Of a stretch of 64,000 nt of DNA, positions 10,305 to 19,749 are shown piece after piece. Position numbers and translations under genes: made by a program. The stretch is from Agrypnia vestita. Lineage: Eukaryota; Arthropoda; Insecta; Trichoptera; Phryganeidae. The notes under the pieces are model-generated. The model did not search any database. It was not told the origin of the DNA and saw only the letters and a list, made by a program, of their open reading frames with translations. The stretch spans positions 62,001 through 126,000 of the forward strand of contig JADDOH010001991.1 in the NCBI GenBank assembly GCA_016648135.1, written 5' to 3'. Position 1 is the stretch's first letter. Every line of letters starts with the position of its first letter.

Positions 10305-10740
10305 TTTATATTTATATTAATTTATATAGCGCCGTTTTAGCGTAAGAGACGCTTCGAGGGCGCTTTACAGGTGCGACATCCCGAAAAAATGAGTTATTAG
10401 GCTCTTCTTGAAGACTTCCTGGTTCTCCTGGCAGCTGATTCCACATAGCTGGGCCCGCAAAGCTGAAAGCGCGTTCCGCAAACTTGGTGGCTCCAGGTCT
10501 CCTTGGCACCACCAGCCTGCAGAGTGCCTCCGATTTGGCTGACCGCAGTGTGAGCCGTCTTCCAGTGATATTGTCTGGGATACAGAGGTCGATCAAATAT
10601 TGTGGTGCTTTTCTTTGAAGGCTTTTGTACACCATCAGAGAGAGTTTGAAATTTATCCGCTCCGGCAGGCGAAGCCAATGGAGCTGCTTCAGCATTGAGG
10701 ATATAACTTTGATGCCTTGAATATAAGCCTCGCCGCAGCA
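10305..10740 (-). pseudogene. L2-like LINE, C-terminal reverse-transcriptase region and 3' end
   Basis: The minus-strand frame (10695 to 10312) gives LHWLRLPERINFKLSLMVYK, then a run with LCIPDN.TGRRLTLRSA and FAERAFSFAGPAMWNQLP. These are the usual C-terminal blocks of CR1/L2-group retrotransposons. A second copy of the type lies at 29540-30497. Both end in the same hairpin and the GGCGCTATATAAA word known from animal L2 tails. 5' truncated. Confidence 0.75.
10328..10364 (-). other. 3'-terminal hairpin of the L2-like LINE
   Basis: Outer stem AGCGCC (10328-10333) with GGCGCT (10359-10364) and inner stem AGCGT/ACGCT. The copy at 29569-29605 keeps the outer stem but has a different, still paired, inner stem. 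Probably the structure used by the reverse transcriptase to recognise its RNA; that role is inference. Confidence 0.6.
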
Positions 10741-10947
10741 TTCATGTAGCCATTTCTTCTCCCACAGCGGCTATGTCGTCGTCCCATCTCTTTTGTGATC
10801 TTCCGACGCCTCTTTTATTCTCCCAAGGTCTCCACTTTAGAATCCACTCTAGGAATCCATCTTGTGGCATCCTGCCTTGATACATTACATTCTTGTTCAC
10901 CCTTAAGAGACCCCTGTAGTCAGTTTTATTATATAAATCAATATATT

Positions 10948-11102
10948 ATAGATGTCTCACAGAGACGAAATTGTATTTTTATGGGAAAGTAGGTATATAA
11001 GTCTTTGGGTGTGCATAGGGATATTGATTGATTAATGATGTCCCTGTGACAAAAATCCAGTTCTGTTCTGAAAAATTTGGACATACTCAAAATATTCTGA
11101 GT
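10948..11102. mobile_element. Family B copy, rearranged
   Basis: GATGTCTCACAGAGACGAAA, GGGAAAGTAGGTATA and the terminal part ACATACTCAAAATATTCTGA are present, with the middle missing. Confidence 0.6.
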
Positions 11103-11144
11103 TTTATTATATTGTAAATGGTAGTATACATTTTAATTATCCAA

Positions 11145-11785
11145 AATCATATAAGGCATATAAAAGCAAAGGCAGCAATATCCAAAAAAAAATTAATGCA
11201 TTTATGCTAATATAGAATACACTGAATTCAAATTTTTATGGGAAATGTAGCTTATAACACACACAGCTTATATCACATCTTACCGTTATACAGACGTCGG
11301 GAAATAGGTGATTTGATGTACCTACTAAAAATTGTATCAGGCAACGTCGACTGTCCTGAACTATTAAATAGACTAAAATTCCATGTTCCCTGTAGATCTC
11401 GTAGACACAACCCAGTCTTTCACATTGATTTCCCCTCATCCAACTATCGTCGTAATTCATATTTCTCGAGGGTATGCGGTGCATTCAATAAGCTGATAAG
11501 ACTATTGGATATTGATCTGTTCGAGTGCAGCCACACAAGGTTAAGAAAAATTTTGAGTGCTGAATTTTTTTCCACGTAATAATTAAGTTTCTTTTTCTTT
11601 TGTTTAAATTTTGTATTCTTTCTTTCTATATAATTAATATGCATTAGTATATCATAAATATTTATCATTACTGACATATTTCTAAATGTGGAGACCTGTA
11701 ATTGGCCATCTATATTGTATCAATGTTTTCTATGCTTTTTTTTTGTGCTGTTGGTCTTCCAGAAACATAAACATAAATAAATTTA
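11145..11785 (+). pseudogene. Jockey-like LINE 3' end with A-rich tail
   Basis: The frame 11238-11579 gives LLKIVSGNVDCPELLNRLKF, then HVPCRSRRHNPVFHIDFPSS and a final R..DIDLFE block. This is the C-terminal pattern (PELL...R..R...F.....SNY..NS) of jockey-superfamily LINEs. A 3' UTR runs to AACATAAATAAATTTATAG (about 11766-11785). Only the C terminus is left. Confidence 0.65.
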
Positions 11786-12409
11786 TAGGAAACACGATTT
11801 TGGAAGGGATAGATTCATAAAATCAATAATTCAGTACATTCTAAATTAGTTATCCTCAGTGATTGCATTCAAAACGTTTTTTTATTTTTTTGACACCATC
11901 TTTGTATTTCTTTCCATAACTGTTTTACAGTGAAAATGAAAACTTGAGCATTTTCCTTTAAATTGAGTGCAAGAACTCCCCTTTTCAAAATGAAATTGTT
12001 TTGTTAAAAGATATATATAAAAACATCAATGATATTTTGTCATGCTGGCATTCATAAGAATCATTTTTAATGATTTCTTTATTATTAGAATTACGAAAAC
12101 AAAAAACTTTAAGCCCCATTAAATCAGAATGCATATTTTGAAAATCTGGGTGAGATATGTATATTTTGCTGGATGGCGCATAGTGATAGATTAAATTAAA
12201 ATATTGTAATAGCTTACCAATTGATAATATGACCACTAAACGTGTATGAAATTTAATGATTACATCATATTGATTATTGATTACTATTTAAATGTTTAAA
12301 TAAAATATTAATGTTGAGCATTTTAAATATTCTTTCATTTTTCCAAACCTTTTTTGTAGACTATCCCATTTTTCCCTCTTTTATAGACTATCGCTGGGAA
12401 GCTGAACAG
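11786..12409. other. AT-rich stretch, mostly unassigned
   Basis: Contains a second copy (about 11840-11875) of the ATTCTAAATTAGTTATCCTC block seen near 2317; the rest has only short open frames with no known motif. Confidence 0.4.
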
Positions 12410-13218
12410 TAGTGATGGGTCCGCTCTGTACCCACTACTACAATGTAGTACTACACTACATTGAAGTGCACACTTCGCACATTTTGATGTGTAGTGCACA
12501 CTACAAACTACAAACACCAAAGTTATTGAAAGTATAAACTTCAAATAGTACACTTCATTTCAAAGCGAACACTACAAAGTACATACACTTCAAAGTTATC
12601 GAAAGTATGAGAAACACATTTTAAATAGTGTATTTTTTACGTGAAATTTTTGGAAAGTTGATGCAGATATAAAATCTCTGGAAACTGAAACAACCCCCCC
12701 CCCCATGGTTTGAAAAATTTTGGGACCCATGAAGAAATTTTTGGGAAGTTGATGTAGCTAAACGAAGAAATCTCTAGAAACTGAAACAACCCCTCCCCCC
12801 CATGGTTTGAAAAATTTTGGGAGCTATGAAGAAATTTTTGGGAAGTTTAGGTCGCCAAATGTTACTTTGGAGAAAATATCGTCATTTATTTAAATATTTT
12901 TGTCGTTGACCTTTTTTTTTTAGCTCACCAAATTTTTATTTGGGAAAAAAATACTTCATTTCATTACTTCACTATTACTTCATTTCATTACTTCACTTCA
13001 TTATTATTACAATTACTTCACTTCATTTACTTCACTTCAATTACTTCATTTCAATTACTTCACTTCAATTACTTCACTTCACTTCATTTCGTAGTACTAC
13101 AATTACTTCAATTCAAGTAGTTTTTACTACAATTGTAGTGTACACTTTGTAGTCTTCAAACTGGTGAACGTGTGTGTGTTGTAGTCTTCATTTTGAAATG
13201 AAGTTTTTCCCTTCGCTA
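12410..13218 (+). mobile_element. Non-autonomous hAT-type element with 8-bp target duplication
   Basis: The element begins TAGTGATGGG and ends CCCTTCGCTA (imperfect inverted termini). It is flanked by CTGAACAG at 12402-12409 and again at 13219-13226, a perfect 8-bp duplication as hAT transposases make. Inside are two ~110-bp tandem units with poly-C and CCATGGTTTGAAAAATTTTG, and long runs of ACTTCATT and GTAGTACTAC words. No transposase. A shorter copy in the opposite orientation is at 54153-54675. Confidence 0.85.
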
Positions 13219-13300
13219 CTGAACAGATCTGTTGAAGATGAACATAATGAGGATATCTATTTCTTCAATATTTACATTTTTTTTTAATGTTTACTAATAA

Positions 13301-13706
13301 CTAGCTATGCCCGCGGCGACGGAAGAGTAGATTTTTAGTAACTCTTAGTCATATTTTATCAATTTGTGTATTAACCTTAACATAAAGATACATGTCATCC
13401 AAGACTTTTTTATAGACCTTTTTGAGTTCTTAAACTTTTCTATAAAACGTATTTAAATATCTCTTACCGTTAAAGCGACGTTCGTAAAAAAACGCATCGC
13501 TCGACAATTTTTTCGTCGACTTTAGTTGTAAAATAGGTCACCACGAAAAGCCCTTTTATTTTGACGGAATAATAAATAGCTTATGTCTACCCTGAAAGTC
13601 TATTCTAAATATTGGTGAGAGAATTTTTGTAATTGCATCTGTAGTTTCGGAGATTACCTCCTACATCCAAACTTACAAACTTTACCTCTTTATATAATAA
13701 TATAGA
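13301..13706 (-). mobile_element. Non-autonomous Helitron, 406 bp
   Basis: On the minus strand it starts TCTATATTATTATATAAAGA, ends GCCGCGGGCATAGCTAG, and sits between an A and a T. A 5' TC, a 3' CTAG and insertion into AT are Helitron hallmarks. The 3' end closely resembles Helitrons common in Lepidoptera. No RepHel gene. Confidence 0.75.
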
Positions 13707-13894
13707 TTTGGCAACCCTAATGTTTGAAATTTCTCATCTGCTGCCATTGAAGTTATTAAAAATGGATTGCTGTAAAAGCAACAATATTTCATTGTTAAAA
13801 AACTTTGAAAATGTGTCTAAAATTATGTAGCTATATGACATAATTTAAATTCGGCGTACCCGATGGGCCATCTTTTATATATTATGTTAATTAA

Positions 13895-13965
13895 CAATGG
13901 CCCCCCGGGGATACGAACCGGTATTGTGTTCTCGAAAAATTTGAACAAGCTCAAAATATTCTGAA
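13895..13965. repeat. Terminal piece of family B
   Basis: CCCCCCGGGGATACGAACCG and TCGAAAAATTTGAACAAGCT followed by CAAAATATTCTGAA match one end of family B. Confidence 0.55.
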
Positions 13966-14009
13966 CTGTTTTTACACATTTTTATGTTTGTATATTTTAT
14001 ATTTTTGAA

Positions 14010-14592
14010 ACGGTAACAAGATTTACATACCTAGGATCCCTGATAACAAGCAACAACAATACTACAGAGGAGATCCAGAAGCGCATAGTGAGCGCTAATC
14101 GCTATTTTTTCGCCTACAAAAGCAGATAAAATCCAGACTGCTGTCCAGAAACACCAAGATATTAGTGTACAAAACGCTTATTAGGCCAGTGCTCATGTAC
14201 GCAGCTGAGACGTGGGTACTAAGAGGAATGAGCGAGCACTGCACGTTTTTGAAAGGAAAATTTTGAGGGGTATATTCGGACCGGTTCTAGAAAATGGACT
14301 TTGGCGCAGACGTTACAACAATGAGCTCTATACTCTATTTAAGGAGCCAAACATCACAAAATTTATAAAACTGGGAAGACTTCGGTGGCTGGGTCATGTG
14401 GAGAGAATGTCCGAGCATCAAGCACCAATGTCCCTGCTGAACTCAAGGCCAATAGGGCGAAGGAGCTTAGGAAGGCCAAAATTAAGATGGAGTGACAGAG
14501 CGTCGGATCTCGGTCTAGTGCCAGTGAGTGGAGGAAAATTATTGAGGAAGCCAAGACCCACCAAAGGTTGTAGTGCCAAGAATGATGATGAT
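14010..14592 (+). pseudogene. RTE-like LINE 3' end with ATG/GAT-repeat tail
   Basis: Joined frames give FTYLGSLITSNNNTTEEIQK, LIRPVLMYAAETWV, then NERALHVFERKILRGIFGP, LGRLRWLGHVERMSEHQAP and GRRSLGRPKLRWSD. This is a classic LINE C-terminal region after the reverse-transcriptase core. The tail is AAGAATGATGATGATAT. There is a frameshift near 14110 and one around 14205. Related copies: 22186-22294 (tail only) and 25950-27061 (with an insertion). Confidence 0.75.
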
Positions 14593-14969
14593 ATTTTTAT
14601 ATTGGGCTTATGCATTTTCAACATGTTTCGGGGCTTATGCCCCATATACAAATGTTTCAATTGTGTTTTCGACAACTTTTTCGTACGAGCTCGAATATAG
14701 ATGGTAAGGCAAAATTGCGTGGAAACTGGAACAGACAACAATTAGCGATATTTTAAGAATATGACCGTGAGACCTCTGCGTCACGGAGCATGGTCAGGGT
14801 CTCCAAAACTAGAAAACATTTATACACTTTAATAATGAAACCTTTGAATAGTTGACATGTCTTAAAATGGCTTTCAAAATGCTTTCTGACGGCCGTGTCC
14901 GTGGATTCGTTCCTCGTCATCAACATCGTGCAGATGGAGTTGGCAGTGAAGAGGGGCATACCACATGCC
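14593..14969. other. Unassigned stretch with a hammerhead remnant
   Basis: Apart from the partial hammerhead at 14621-14643, no known gene or repeat is visible between the LINE tail and the foldback element. Confidence 0.3.
14621..14643 (-). ncRNA. 3' half of a hammerhead motif
   Basis: Minus strand: stem GGGGC-ATAA-GCCCC, then GAAAC within GAAACATGTT, so helix III would be ACATGT. The CTGANGA box is missing. The stem is close to that of PLE-F at 43894-43918. Confidence 0.4.
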
Positions 14970-15164
14970 TAAGGGTACGAACATGCCGAAGATGCTTCAC
15001 TGCGATACCTCGCGATCGCGGTTTAGCTCGCTACCTCGATGCCACCTCCATGTAAAGCAAACATATGCTAGTAGATACAAACGCACATGCCAAAAGATAC
15101 CTACATGGAGATTTACCTCGACCCTTACGTGAAAACAAAATATTTTGACTTTTTAAAGCAAGAA

Positions 15165-15465
15165 AACACTTTGTGGCTTGACATTATAAGACATTTATTT
15201 GACAACACTTTGTGGCTTGACATTATAAGACATTTACTTGACAACACTTTGTGGCTTGACATTATAAGACATTTATTTGACAACACTTTGTGGCTTGACA
15301 TTATAAGACATTTATTTGACAACACTTTGTGGCTTGACATTATAAGACATTTACTTGACAACACTTTGTGGCTTGACATTATAAGACATTTACTTGACAA
15401 AACTTTGTGGCTTGACATTATAAGACATTTACTTGACAACACTTTGTGGCTTGACATTATAAGAC
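15165..15465. repeat. 39-bp minisatellite, about 7.7 copies
   Basis: Unit AACACTTTGTGGCTTGACAT then a further 19 bases ending ATTTGAC; copies differ mainly by TTATTTGAC or TTACTTGAC. Because 39 is a multiple of three, frames on both strands stay open (NTLWLDIIRHLFD on the plus strand), which is a by-product and not evidence for a protein. Confidence 0.9.
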
Positions 15466-15572
15466 CGCTGATCGCGGTCGACCGCGATGTAAAAACAAAA
15501 TATTTTTAGACATTTAAGAATAAATTAAATACTATGTTTTAAACCACTTTATTGCTTTATATTTGTCAACTA

Positions 15573-15599
15573 GTTTCGGTTGGACTCAACCTTTTTCAG
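15573..15599 (-). ncRNA. Hammerhead motif of PLE-C, left arm (one core change)
   Basis: Minus strand: CTGAAAA in place of CTGANGA, stem II GGTTG/CAACC, GAAAC, helix III ACTAGT. The G-to-A change in the first box should stop catalysis. Confidence 0.5.
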
Positions 15600-15651
15600 G
15601 ACAATATAATATAGTCAGGACAGTTATAATATAGTCTACATTATAATTGTC

Positions 15652-15678
15652 CTGAAGAAGGTTGAGTCCAACCGAAAC
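15652..15678 (+). ncRNA. Hammerhead motif of PLE-C, right arm
   Basis: CTGAAGA (15652-15658), stem II GGTTG-AGTC-CAACC, GAAAC (15674-15678), helix III word ACTAGT then T. Helix I forms five pairs (TTGTC before, GACAA after). All core positions fit the consensus. Confidence 0.7.
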
Positions 15679-15805
15679 TAGTTGACAAATATATAGCAAT
15701 AAAGTGGTTTAAAACACAGTATTAAATTTATTCTTAAATGTCTCAAAATATTTTGTTTCTACATCGCGGTCGACCGCGATCAGCGATGTGATCTGGCTCG
15801 TGATT

Positions 15806-16694
15806 GAATTTTTTTCAATAAAAAAGTGGTGCATACAAAGTTAGTTTCTATAAATTATAAAATATATTACTTAGCAAAAACCGTGACCCTGGGGGTATCG
15901 TCCATGAAAGAGAAATGACCCATTGAAATCAAACGTGGAAAAGTAAAAAATACGCCTGCGCATTAGTGAAAAATAATACACCATTGTGTCGCTTGACTGC
16001 GGCATCTTTGGCGGGGGAGGAGCTGTTGAATCCGTTAATAAAAGAAGATTTATTTTAACATACTTGGAAACATTATCTCCTTCCCATCTGGTCCGATGAG
16101 AATGGTTCACGCGCTAGCTAAATTATACTCACACGTTTTTGAAGATATGCGAACAGACGTACGAGCAACTTTTCATTAAAAGAAGATGCATTTATTACTA
16201 GTTGGATTGACAAAAAAGAAATGCAAGTGGAAGATTAATGTGAGATAGATCGTCTCGGTCCAGCAGTGCAGCTGGGAACGCGAAATTCTAGTAGCAGTAC
16301 TATACTAATATCGTCATTAGCATAGTGTCCCTCGGGTCAGTGGAAAACTGTACTTGGCGAGGAGAGGCCAATCTAAAAAATAAAAAATTGGAGAAAAAAA
16401 ATGGAAAATGTAAAAAAAAAAGAAGATTTATTTATTAATTTACTAACAGTACAAATAAAAATCATGTAACTCATGAATATTAAGCAGTAATTACACCGTA
16501 TTATAAGTTTTTACCGAATCATGAACTTGTGTTTTAAAATATTACAATAATAATAATTTAACCATATACAAAAAAATGAAAGGTTTAAGAAACAAACCAA
16601 AAGAGTCAAAGAATTGAATGTAAAAGGAGAAACGGTAATAGGAAGAAAACAACAGATCTAATTTGTAATATTAAAAATAACACGTTAGTATTAA
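15806..16694. other. AT-rich stretch, unassigned
   Basis: No gene, known repeat or structured element recognised; only short random frames. Confidence 0.3.
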
Positions 16695-16990
16695 AAATAA
16701 CACAATGTAGCGTTCACAAGAGATGTGGTAACACCCACTTTAGACCCCGCCCACTCTCACTCTCTCTCGTTAGATCCCTGAATTGTTCAGTAGTTCAATG
16801 GTTCATAATCAGTGCACGCTTGTCTCTGACAAGATTAACACGCGTGTGAACAATAGTGGTGATAATTTGACTATTCTATGGTAGGGGTGTATAGTGTTGT
16901 AAATGTAGTAGTGTAGTGTTGGTCCTGACGAAGAGACGGGTACGTCTCGAAACCGGTAGACCGTAAATTTGGTAGTGGTTTTACTAAGTT
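16695..16990 (+). mobile_element. PLE-I terminal unit with hammerhead
   Basis: The same ~290-base unit occurs reversed at 63380-63665 and partly at 63718-63900. It runs from GTTCACAAGAGATGTGGTAA through a GAGAGAGTGAGA-type block to the hammerhead and GGTAGTGGTTTTTACTA. No protein part is present; assignment to PLEs rests on the hammerhead and the 3' end style. Confidence 0.6.
16925..16953 (+). ncRNA. Hammerhead motif of PLE-I
   Basis: CTGACGA, perfect stem II GAGACG-GGTA-CGTCTC, GAAAC, helix III ACCGGT followed by A. Helix I gives five pairs (TGGTC before, GACCG after, the last a T-G pair). All catalytic positions are intact. Confidence 0.8.
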
Positions 16991-17334
16991 TACTAACATT
17001 ATGTTATAACCAGTTTATATATTTAAAGTTAAATACCCAATAAAAAATATGCAGATGACCTCGAAATACTCAGAAATCACAAGAAATTAAATATAAGGGT
17101 GGTTTTGAAAAAAAAAATTTTCTAAGTAAATAATTCGGAAGAATGTCATATACACAGATAAAGGATATTGCTTTAAAAACTACAATCAAAAATATAGATC
17201 TCATTACCAACGGCGACATCTCTGCTGGTTTATGGGAATGACACAGTTTTCGATTGCAGGTGGCGGTAATAAAAATACTACTCACATACGAAACAAGGTG
17301 TGGAAGTCAAACGTACAATTTCCAAAAATTTGAT
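16991..17334. other. AT-rich stretch, unassigned
   Basis: Nothing recognisable between the PLE-I unit and the family B piece. Confidence 0.3.
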
Positions 17335-17470
17335 AGTTGTTAAGACAGCCGTACGTACTTTCCCATGTAAAAAATAGTTTCGTCTTTTTGAGACATCTAT
17401 AATATATCTTAATTTATGACGTCCCCTGGGGATGAAATCCAGTGTTGAACATACTCAAAATATTCTGAAT
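17335..17470. repeat. Half of a family B element
   Basis: TTTCCCATGTAAAAAATAGT, TTTCGTCTTTTTGAGACATC, then GTCCCCTGGGGATGAAATCC and CAAAATATTCTGAA: the right arm and terminus only. Confidence 0.6.
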
Positions 17471-17636
17471 ATACTTTCGATTCTGTTTCGATTTCTGTTG
17501 ACATCTTGGGCAAATGTAGATGGTAAGTGATGTAAAAGATGTAAATTAGGCAAAGTATAGAAACAGGGCATCAAAGAGTTAAGGTTGTTATTACGGTCGT
17601 TAGATATATTTCATTAGACATATTTCGTTAGACATA

Positions 17637-18177
17637 TTCCAACTCGCAATAACAGACATTCACCTACTTTTCATCTCCCCTTTTGTAAGACCAACTCAAA
17701 ACAAAACTCCTTTATGTACAGATCCACAAATTCATTTAACACAAACTATCACCACATTGACATTTTCAACGCAACAATAAGAAACATAAAACAAACAATA
17801 TCTACACTACCGCACCCAAACTAATTTGTACATTATATCTTCCCTTCTACTCCCGTCCCACATTCCCCTCCACCCTCTCCATTCGCTATTAATGTATGTT
17901 AAAGTAAATTTTTAAATTCAGTGGAAAATTTTTAAGGTTGTTTTGCTGTTAATTTTCCCCAAAAAAAAAAAATAAATAAATAAATAAACACACAAATACA
18001 CACACTCACACAAACTCACTATTGGACATGTTTTTTCTTATTTTTTTATCGATTGTATATATGTGTTTTCTTGTAATTGGCCCAAAACTCTCTACATCAA
18101 TTATTGTTTTTTTTCAAGATTGATTAATTATATGGCTGTAAGAAAACCAATAAATGAAAATAAAATAAAATAAAAAT
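17637..18177 (+). pseudogene. Jockey-like LINE 3' end
   Basis: Almost identical over more than 500 bases to 48080-48618. The coding end reads as a C terminus of the type NRHSPTFHLPF...NS, here frameshifted. The 3' UTR ends AATAAATGAAAATAAAATAA. A third, reversed tail is at 39925. Confidence 0.7.
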
Positions 18178-18569
18178 ATTTAACTGTAAATAGTTGCGAA
18201 TATCAGATTTGACAAGACAAAAGTCTTATCAACAGAACCGCACCTTATACCCAGATTAGTGAGGGAGTCCATCGAAATATACAAACATCCCAATTGCAAT
18301 AGAGATGACAGTTAGAAACTATCAAGTATTTGGCGCCCTGTTCTTACGACATTGATTCAACCCTTGAGAGGCGTCGCAGTAAAGTCCGCCGACGTAACTA
18401 GTACATACTGCACACTGGCGACCTCTATCGTAGAAGAAGTGAACACTCCACAACAGTGTCCGCCCCTGTCTCCTGATGACGATGAATACGCATTCAACGA
18501 AACGTCGAGAATCGTTTCTCGGAAAAACATAAGGTTCGTGTAATATATCCGCAACTATTTACAGTTAAA
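18178..18569 (+). pseudogene. PLE-A 3' end, sense copy
   Basis: Carries the end of the GIY-YIG region (ESIEIYKHPN equivalent), the CGCAGTAAAGTCCGCCGACG block and the hammerhead at 18473, then TATTTACAGTTAAATA. The same 27-base end word is present reversed at 18178-18204, so the copy is bounded by an inverted terminal word. Confidence 0.7.
18473..18506 (+). ncRNA. Hammerhead motif of PLE-A
   Basis: CTGATGA (18473-18479), stem II TGAAT-ACGC-ATTCA, GAAAC (18499-18503), GTC. Helix I gives four pairs (TCTC before, GAGA after). Helix III is ACGT. Confidence 0.8.
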
Positions 18570-18929
18570 TAAGACATCAAAGGTCATCTAGACAACATCA
18601 GTTCTGTATGGTATTGTGAGGTCCGGTGCTGCAGAATTTTTTTGGCCTGGAGTTGGTTACTGTTGAACGAGTCGCGCTCGCTGGTGCGTTGGGCCGACTA
18701 TGGAAATGTTCTCACGTTCTGGAATATAGAAGCGAAGAATTTCTCTTCAAGGAAAAACCTTGGGACGTCACTCTCGGTGGAGACAACGCCTTGGTTGGAA
18801 ATCCGCCGTCAACGGACACAATTCTGTTTTTGCAATCCGACAGTTGAGAATAGTGCCTCCAATCCAAATATTCGAACCTCGAATATATTCGCCTGTTTTT
18901 AAGTATTCGTTATTCGAATACTTTAAAAA
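18570..18929. other. Unassigned stretch between two PLE-A copies
   Basis: Somewhat GC-richer, with overlapping open frames (one of 86 residues starting MAWSWLLLNESRS) that match no family I know and lack splice or promoter support. Confidence 0.25.
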
Positions 18930-18991
18930 GTATTTAACTGTAATTTCGGATATTTTATACGCACCGTATGTATTACCGAGGAGCGAATCTC

Positions 18992-19025
18992 GACGTTTCG
19001 TTGGATACTTATCCAACGTCATCAG
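18992..19025 (-). ncRNA. Hammerhead motif of the PLE-A antisense copy
   Basis: Minus strand CTGATGA (19025-19019), seven-pair stem II between GTTGGAT and ATCCAAC, GAAAC, GTC, helix III ACGT, helix I CTC/GAG. It lies about 130 bases past the end of the nuclease ORF. Confidence 0.85.
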
Positions 19026-19158
19026 GAGGACGACCTTTACCCGCGGAGGTGGAGGTCGGACTGATTAAAGGTGCTGCTTTCTATGGCGTAAATTGTATGC
19101 ACTTTGTTGTGGAGTGTTCTCTTCTTCTACAATAGAGGTCGCCAGTGTGCAATATGTA

Positions 19159-19749
19159 CTAGTTAGATTTTACTGCGACTTCTCTCAAGGGTTGAATCAG
19201 TGTCGTTAGAACAGGGCGCCAAATACTTGATAGTTTGTAACTGTCATCTCTATTGAAATTGGGATGTTTGTATATTTCAATGGACTCCCTCACTAATCTG
19301 ACTATAAGGTACGGTTCTGTTGATAAGATTTTTGCCTTGTCAAATCTGATGAAGTGACAGAGATTCCCTTTGGATGCATGTTCGCAGATTGCAGATGTAT
19401 TGGAGTTGTTGTTTTTAATTGCTCCAATGTGTTCCTTCAATCGTGTAGCGATATTGCATTTGGTTTGTCCTATGTAGAAAGCTCCATAATCGCATGGCAC
19501 TCTGTATACATCTGGAGAATCGAACGGTGTGTTATCTTTTACACTACCTAACATACGCGAGATCGAACTATGGGGGCTGAAAACTGTTTTTGTATTTAAT
19601 TTCAGCAACACCCGGCTAATTTTGTCAGTAAGACCTCTGATGTAAGGCAAGTATGCTTTATTTCTTGGAACATCACATCGAATATCACATATGGAACATA
19701 CATATGCTAGATCGTTATCTTGATGTCCGTACGTTCGGGGAGTATCCAT
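19159..19749 (-). pseudogene. Penelope-like element C-terminal ORF: GIY-YIG endonuclease
   Basis: A 196-residue uninterrupted frame. Residues about 30-76 (YLPYIRGLTDKISRVLLKLN ... RMLGSVKDN) are the linker that joins reverse transcriptase to nuclease in PLEs. The nuclease has VY at 81-82, YIG at 92-94, Arg 103, His 107, His 124 and the catalytic-type Glu at 155 (RESIEIYKHP). The enzyme would nick the insertion target. The reverse transcriptase is absent, so the copy is 5' truncated although this frame is intact. Confidence 0.85.

Larger units (their letters stand above)
10105..10910 (-). pseudogene. RTE-like LINE 3' end broken by two later insertions
   Basis: Three separated minus-strand pieces line up in order with the intact copy at 49818-50570. 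Piece 10741-10910 encodes ILKWRPWENKRGVG and QKRWDDDIAAVGEE. Piece 10255-10304 encodes the equivalent of REEWKNMEEAY. Piece 10105-10146 encodes LQWRDEG and the GAAGAAGAAG tail. The gaps are filled by an L2-like LINE and a short A-tailed insertion. This gives relative ages: RTE copy first, the others later. Confidence 0.7.
15515..15745. mobile_element. Inverted pair of PLE-C termini
   Basis: Arms of about 100 bases (15515-15610 and 15640-15745) are reverse complements, each ending outwards with the AATAAAGTGGTTTAAAACA type of 3' end and each holding a hammerhead motif. The spacer is about 30 bases. Confidence 0.75.
14970..15805. mobile_element. Second foldback element, carrying a minisatellite and a PLE pair
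   Basis: Starts TAAGGGTACGAACATGCCGA like the element at 2890 and shares its inner words (CGCGGTCGACCGCGATG, GTGAAAACAAAATATTTT). Its centre has been filled by a 39-bp tandem array and an inverted pair of PLE termini. The right terminal arm is not seen. Confidence 0.65.
18930..19749 (-). mobile_element. PLE-A copy, antisense, with nuclease ORF and hammerhead
   Basis: On the minus strand the order is GIY-YIG ORF (19749-19159), 3' UTR, hammerhead (19025-18992), then the end word TTTACAGTTAAATA type. This is the best copy tying a hammerhead to a Penelope-like protein in this window. It lies head-to-head with the sense copy at 18178. Confidence 0.8.

Noticed and set aside
15165..15465. CRISPR-like array
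   Set aside because: Units are contiguous with no unique spacers, and the genome is eukaryotic.
15087..15509. 140-residue repeat protein on the plus strand and 110 residues on the minus strand
   Set aside because: A 39-bp minisatellite keeps frames open on both strands by arithmetic; there is no promoter, splice site or non-repeat domain.
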